DNA from: Patulibacter sp041648495
GTDB taxonomy: Bacteria > Actinomycetota > Thermoleophilia > Solirubrobacterales > Solirubrobacteraceae
Direction: 5' to 3'
DNA: 13,440 nt
Assembly (NCBI GenBank): GCA_041648495.1
Contig: JBAZOW010000070.1
Coordinates: 1 to 13,440 of the forward strand
The notes below the pieces were generated by a model that was not told where the DNA came from, searched no databases, and worked only from the letters and a program-made list of their open reading frames with translations. Both the position numbers and the translations under genes were made by a program. Of this stretch, positions 12,856-13,440 are shown one piece after another. How positions within the stretch are numbered: the stretch's first letter is position 1; every line of letters begins with the position of its first letter.

Positions 12856-13440
12856 GTGGCGCGGCTGCGGCGGGCGGACCGCTTCGGTCCCGGGATCTCC
12901 CGGATCGGGGCCGGGAAGGGCTTCTACTACCGCGAGCCCGACGGCACGAAGCTGACCGACGAGGACACGCTGCAGCGGATCCGCGACCTGGCGCTGCCGC
13001 CGGCCTGGAAGCAGGTCTGGATCTGTCCGGACCCGCTCGGGCACCTGCAGGCCACGGGCATCGATGCCGCCGGCCGCACGCAGTACCGGTACCACGACCA
13101 GTGGCGCCGTCGCCGCGACCGCCAGAAGTTCGAGCGGATGCTCGAGTTCGCCGAGGCGCTGCCGAACCTGCGCTCCGAGATCGACGCGCAGCTGCGCGAG
13201 GACGAGGAGCTCACGCGGGATCGGGTGCTCGCCGCGGCGGTCCGGCTGATCGACCTCGGCTGCTTCCGCGTCGGATCCGACAGCTACGCCAGCGAGAACG
13301 GCACCTACGGGATGGCCACGCTCGAACGCGAGCACGTGCGGATCGAGGCCGACGAGCGGATGGTCTTCGACTACGTCGCCAAGGGCGGGCAGCAACGGAC
13401 CCAGATCGTGGTCGACGACGCGGTGATGGCGGTCGTCAAG
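12856..13440 (+). CDS. DNA topoisomerase IB, poxvirus/bacterial type (5' part, partial)
   Basis: The plus-strand frame is open from GTG 12856 to the window end (195 codons, no stop), so only the N-terminal half or so is present. Type IB enzymes relax supercoils by cutting one strand and joining it to a tyrosine at the 3' phosphate. Family blocks are clear: LPPAWKQVWICPDPLGHLQATGIDAAGRTQYRYH, then RRRRDRQKFERM, LPNLRSEID, and the catalytic-domain opening CFRVGSDSYASENGTYGMATL with the first active-site Arg, followed by FDYVAKGGQQRTQ with the expected catalytic Lys. The remaining Arg/His and the nucleophile Tyr lie beyond the window. GTG 12856 is the first start after an in-frame TAG and has GAGGGG at 7-nt spacing. 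Related proteins begin with the same RLRRxDxxGPGI pattern. Confidence 0.95.
   Translation, partial: MARLRRADRFGPGISRIGAGKGFYYREPDGTKLTDEDTLQRIRDLALPPAWKQVWICPDPLGHLQATGIDAAGRTQYRYHDQWRRRRDRQKFERMLEFAEALPNLRSEIDAQLREDEELTRDRVLAAAVRLIDLGCFRVGSDSYASENGTYGMATLEREHVRIEADERMVFDYVAKGGQQRTQIVVDDAVMAVVK

Noticed and set aside
12802..13395. 197-codon minus-strand frame at the window end
   Set aside because: The plus strand here encodes unmistakable topoisomerase IB motifs that run off the window.
1..13440. CRISPR array, tRNA/rRNA gene, insertion sequence, att site or riboswitch
   Set aside because: No regularly spaced repeats, cloverleaf-like sequence, transposase motif or conserved riboswitch core was seen; intergenic regions other than 5991-6321 are under 100 bp.

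Overview
The window is about 70% G+C with strong G/C third-position bias, frequent GTG starts and short intergenic gaps. This points to a high-GC actinobacterium. The gene content (poxvirus-type topoisomerase IB, SUI1/YciH protein, FCD-type GntR, small class III cyclase) and the start-site style fit the Thermoleophilia/Solirubrobacterales, but that placement is my inference and is not proven by a marker gene.

Layout. (1) 1-561: 3' end of an ABC-2-type membrane permease. (2) 600-3657, plus strand: a housekeeping run of proA (proline synthesis), nadD (NAD synthesis), rsfS (ribosome silencing) and a small class III nucleotidyl cyclase with a C-terminal YHS-like metal-binding domain. nadD and rsfS overlap by 4 nt. 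(3) 3663-5210, minus strand: a type I Baeyer-Villiger-like flavin monooxygenase, convergent with the cyclase. The two stop codons sit in the arms of one perfect 8-bp inverted repeat. (4) 5211-5291: a compact divergent promoter region with a 12-bp dyad over the monooxygenase -35. (5) 5292-5990, plus strand: a GntR/FCD regulator. (6) 5991-6321: a 331-bp intergenic region with a 16-bp near-palindrome at the likely aceE promoter. (7) 6322-12352: aceE-aceF-lpd, a complete pyruvate dehydrogenase complex with overlapping genes, in which E3 carries its own N-terminal lipoyl domain. (8) 12395-12766: a SUI1/YciH-like protein. (9) 12856-end: the 5' part of a type IB DNA topoisomerase, running off the window.

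How the genes work together. AceE (E1), AceF (E2) and lipoyl-E3 together convert pyruvate to acetyl-CoA, CO2 and NADH. The order gntR-aceE-aceF-lpd matches the pdhR-aceEF-lpd order of enterobacteria, so the GntR protein may be a PdhR-like regulator. It is equally well placed to control the divergent monooxygenase. The E2/E3 lipoyl modules resemble those of betaproteobacterial PDH operons, which suggests lateral origin or very old shared ancestry.

Most striking regulatory pattern: four plus- or minus-strand transcription-unit heads (proA, monooxygenase, gntR, SUI1) have a TANNNT hexamer ending 6-7 nt before the start codon. This is the geometry of leaderless transcripts, in which the start codon is the first transcribed triplet. 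I saw no RNA genes, CRISPR array, insertion sequence or phage genes. There is no obvious defence or novel multi-gene system. The most unusual items are the cyclase-YHS fusion, the hairpin shared by two stop codons, the PDH architecture and the leaderless promoter pattern.
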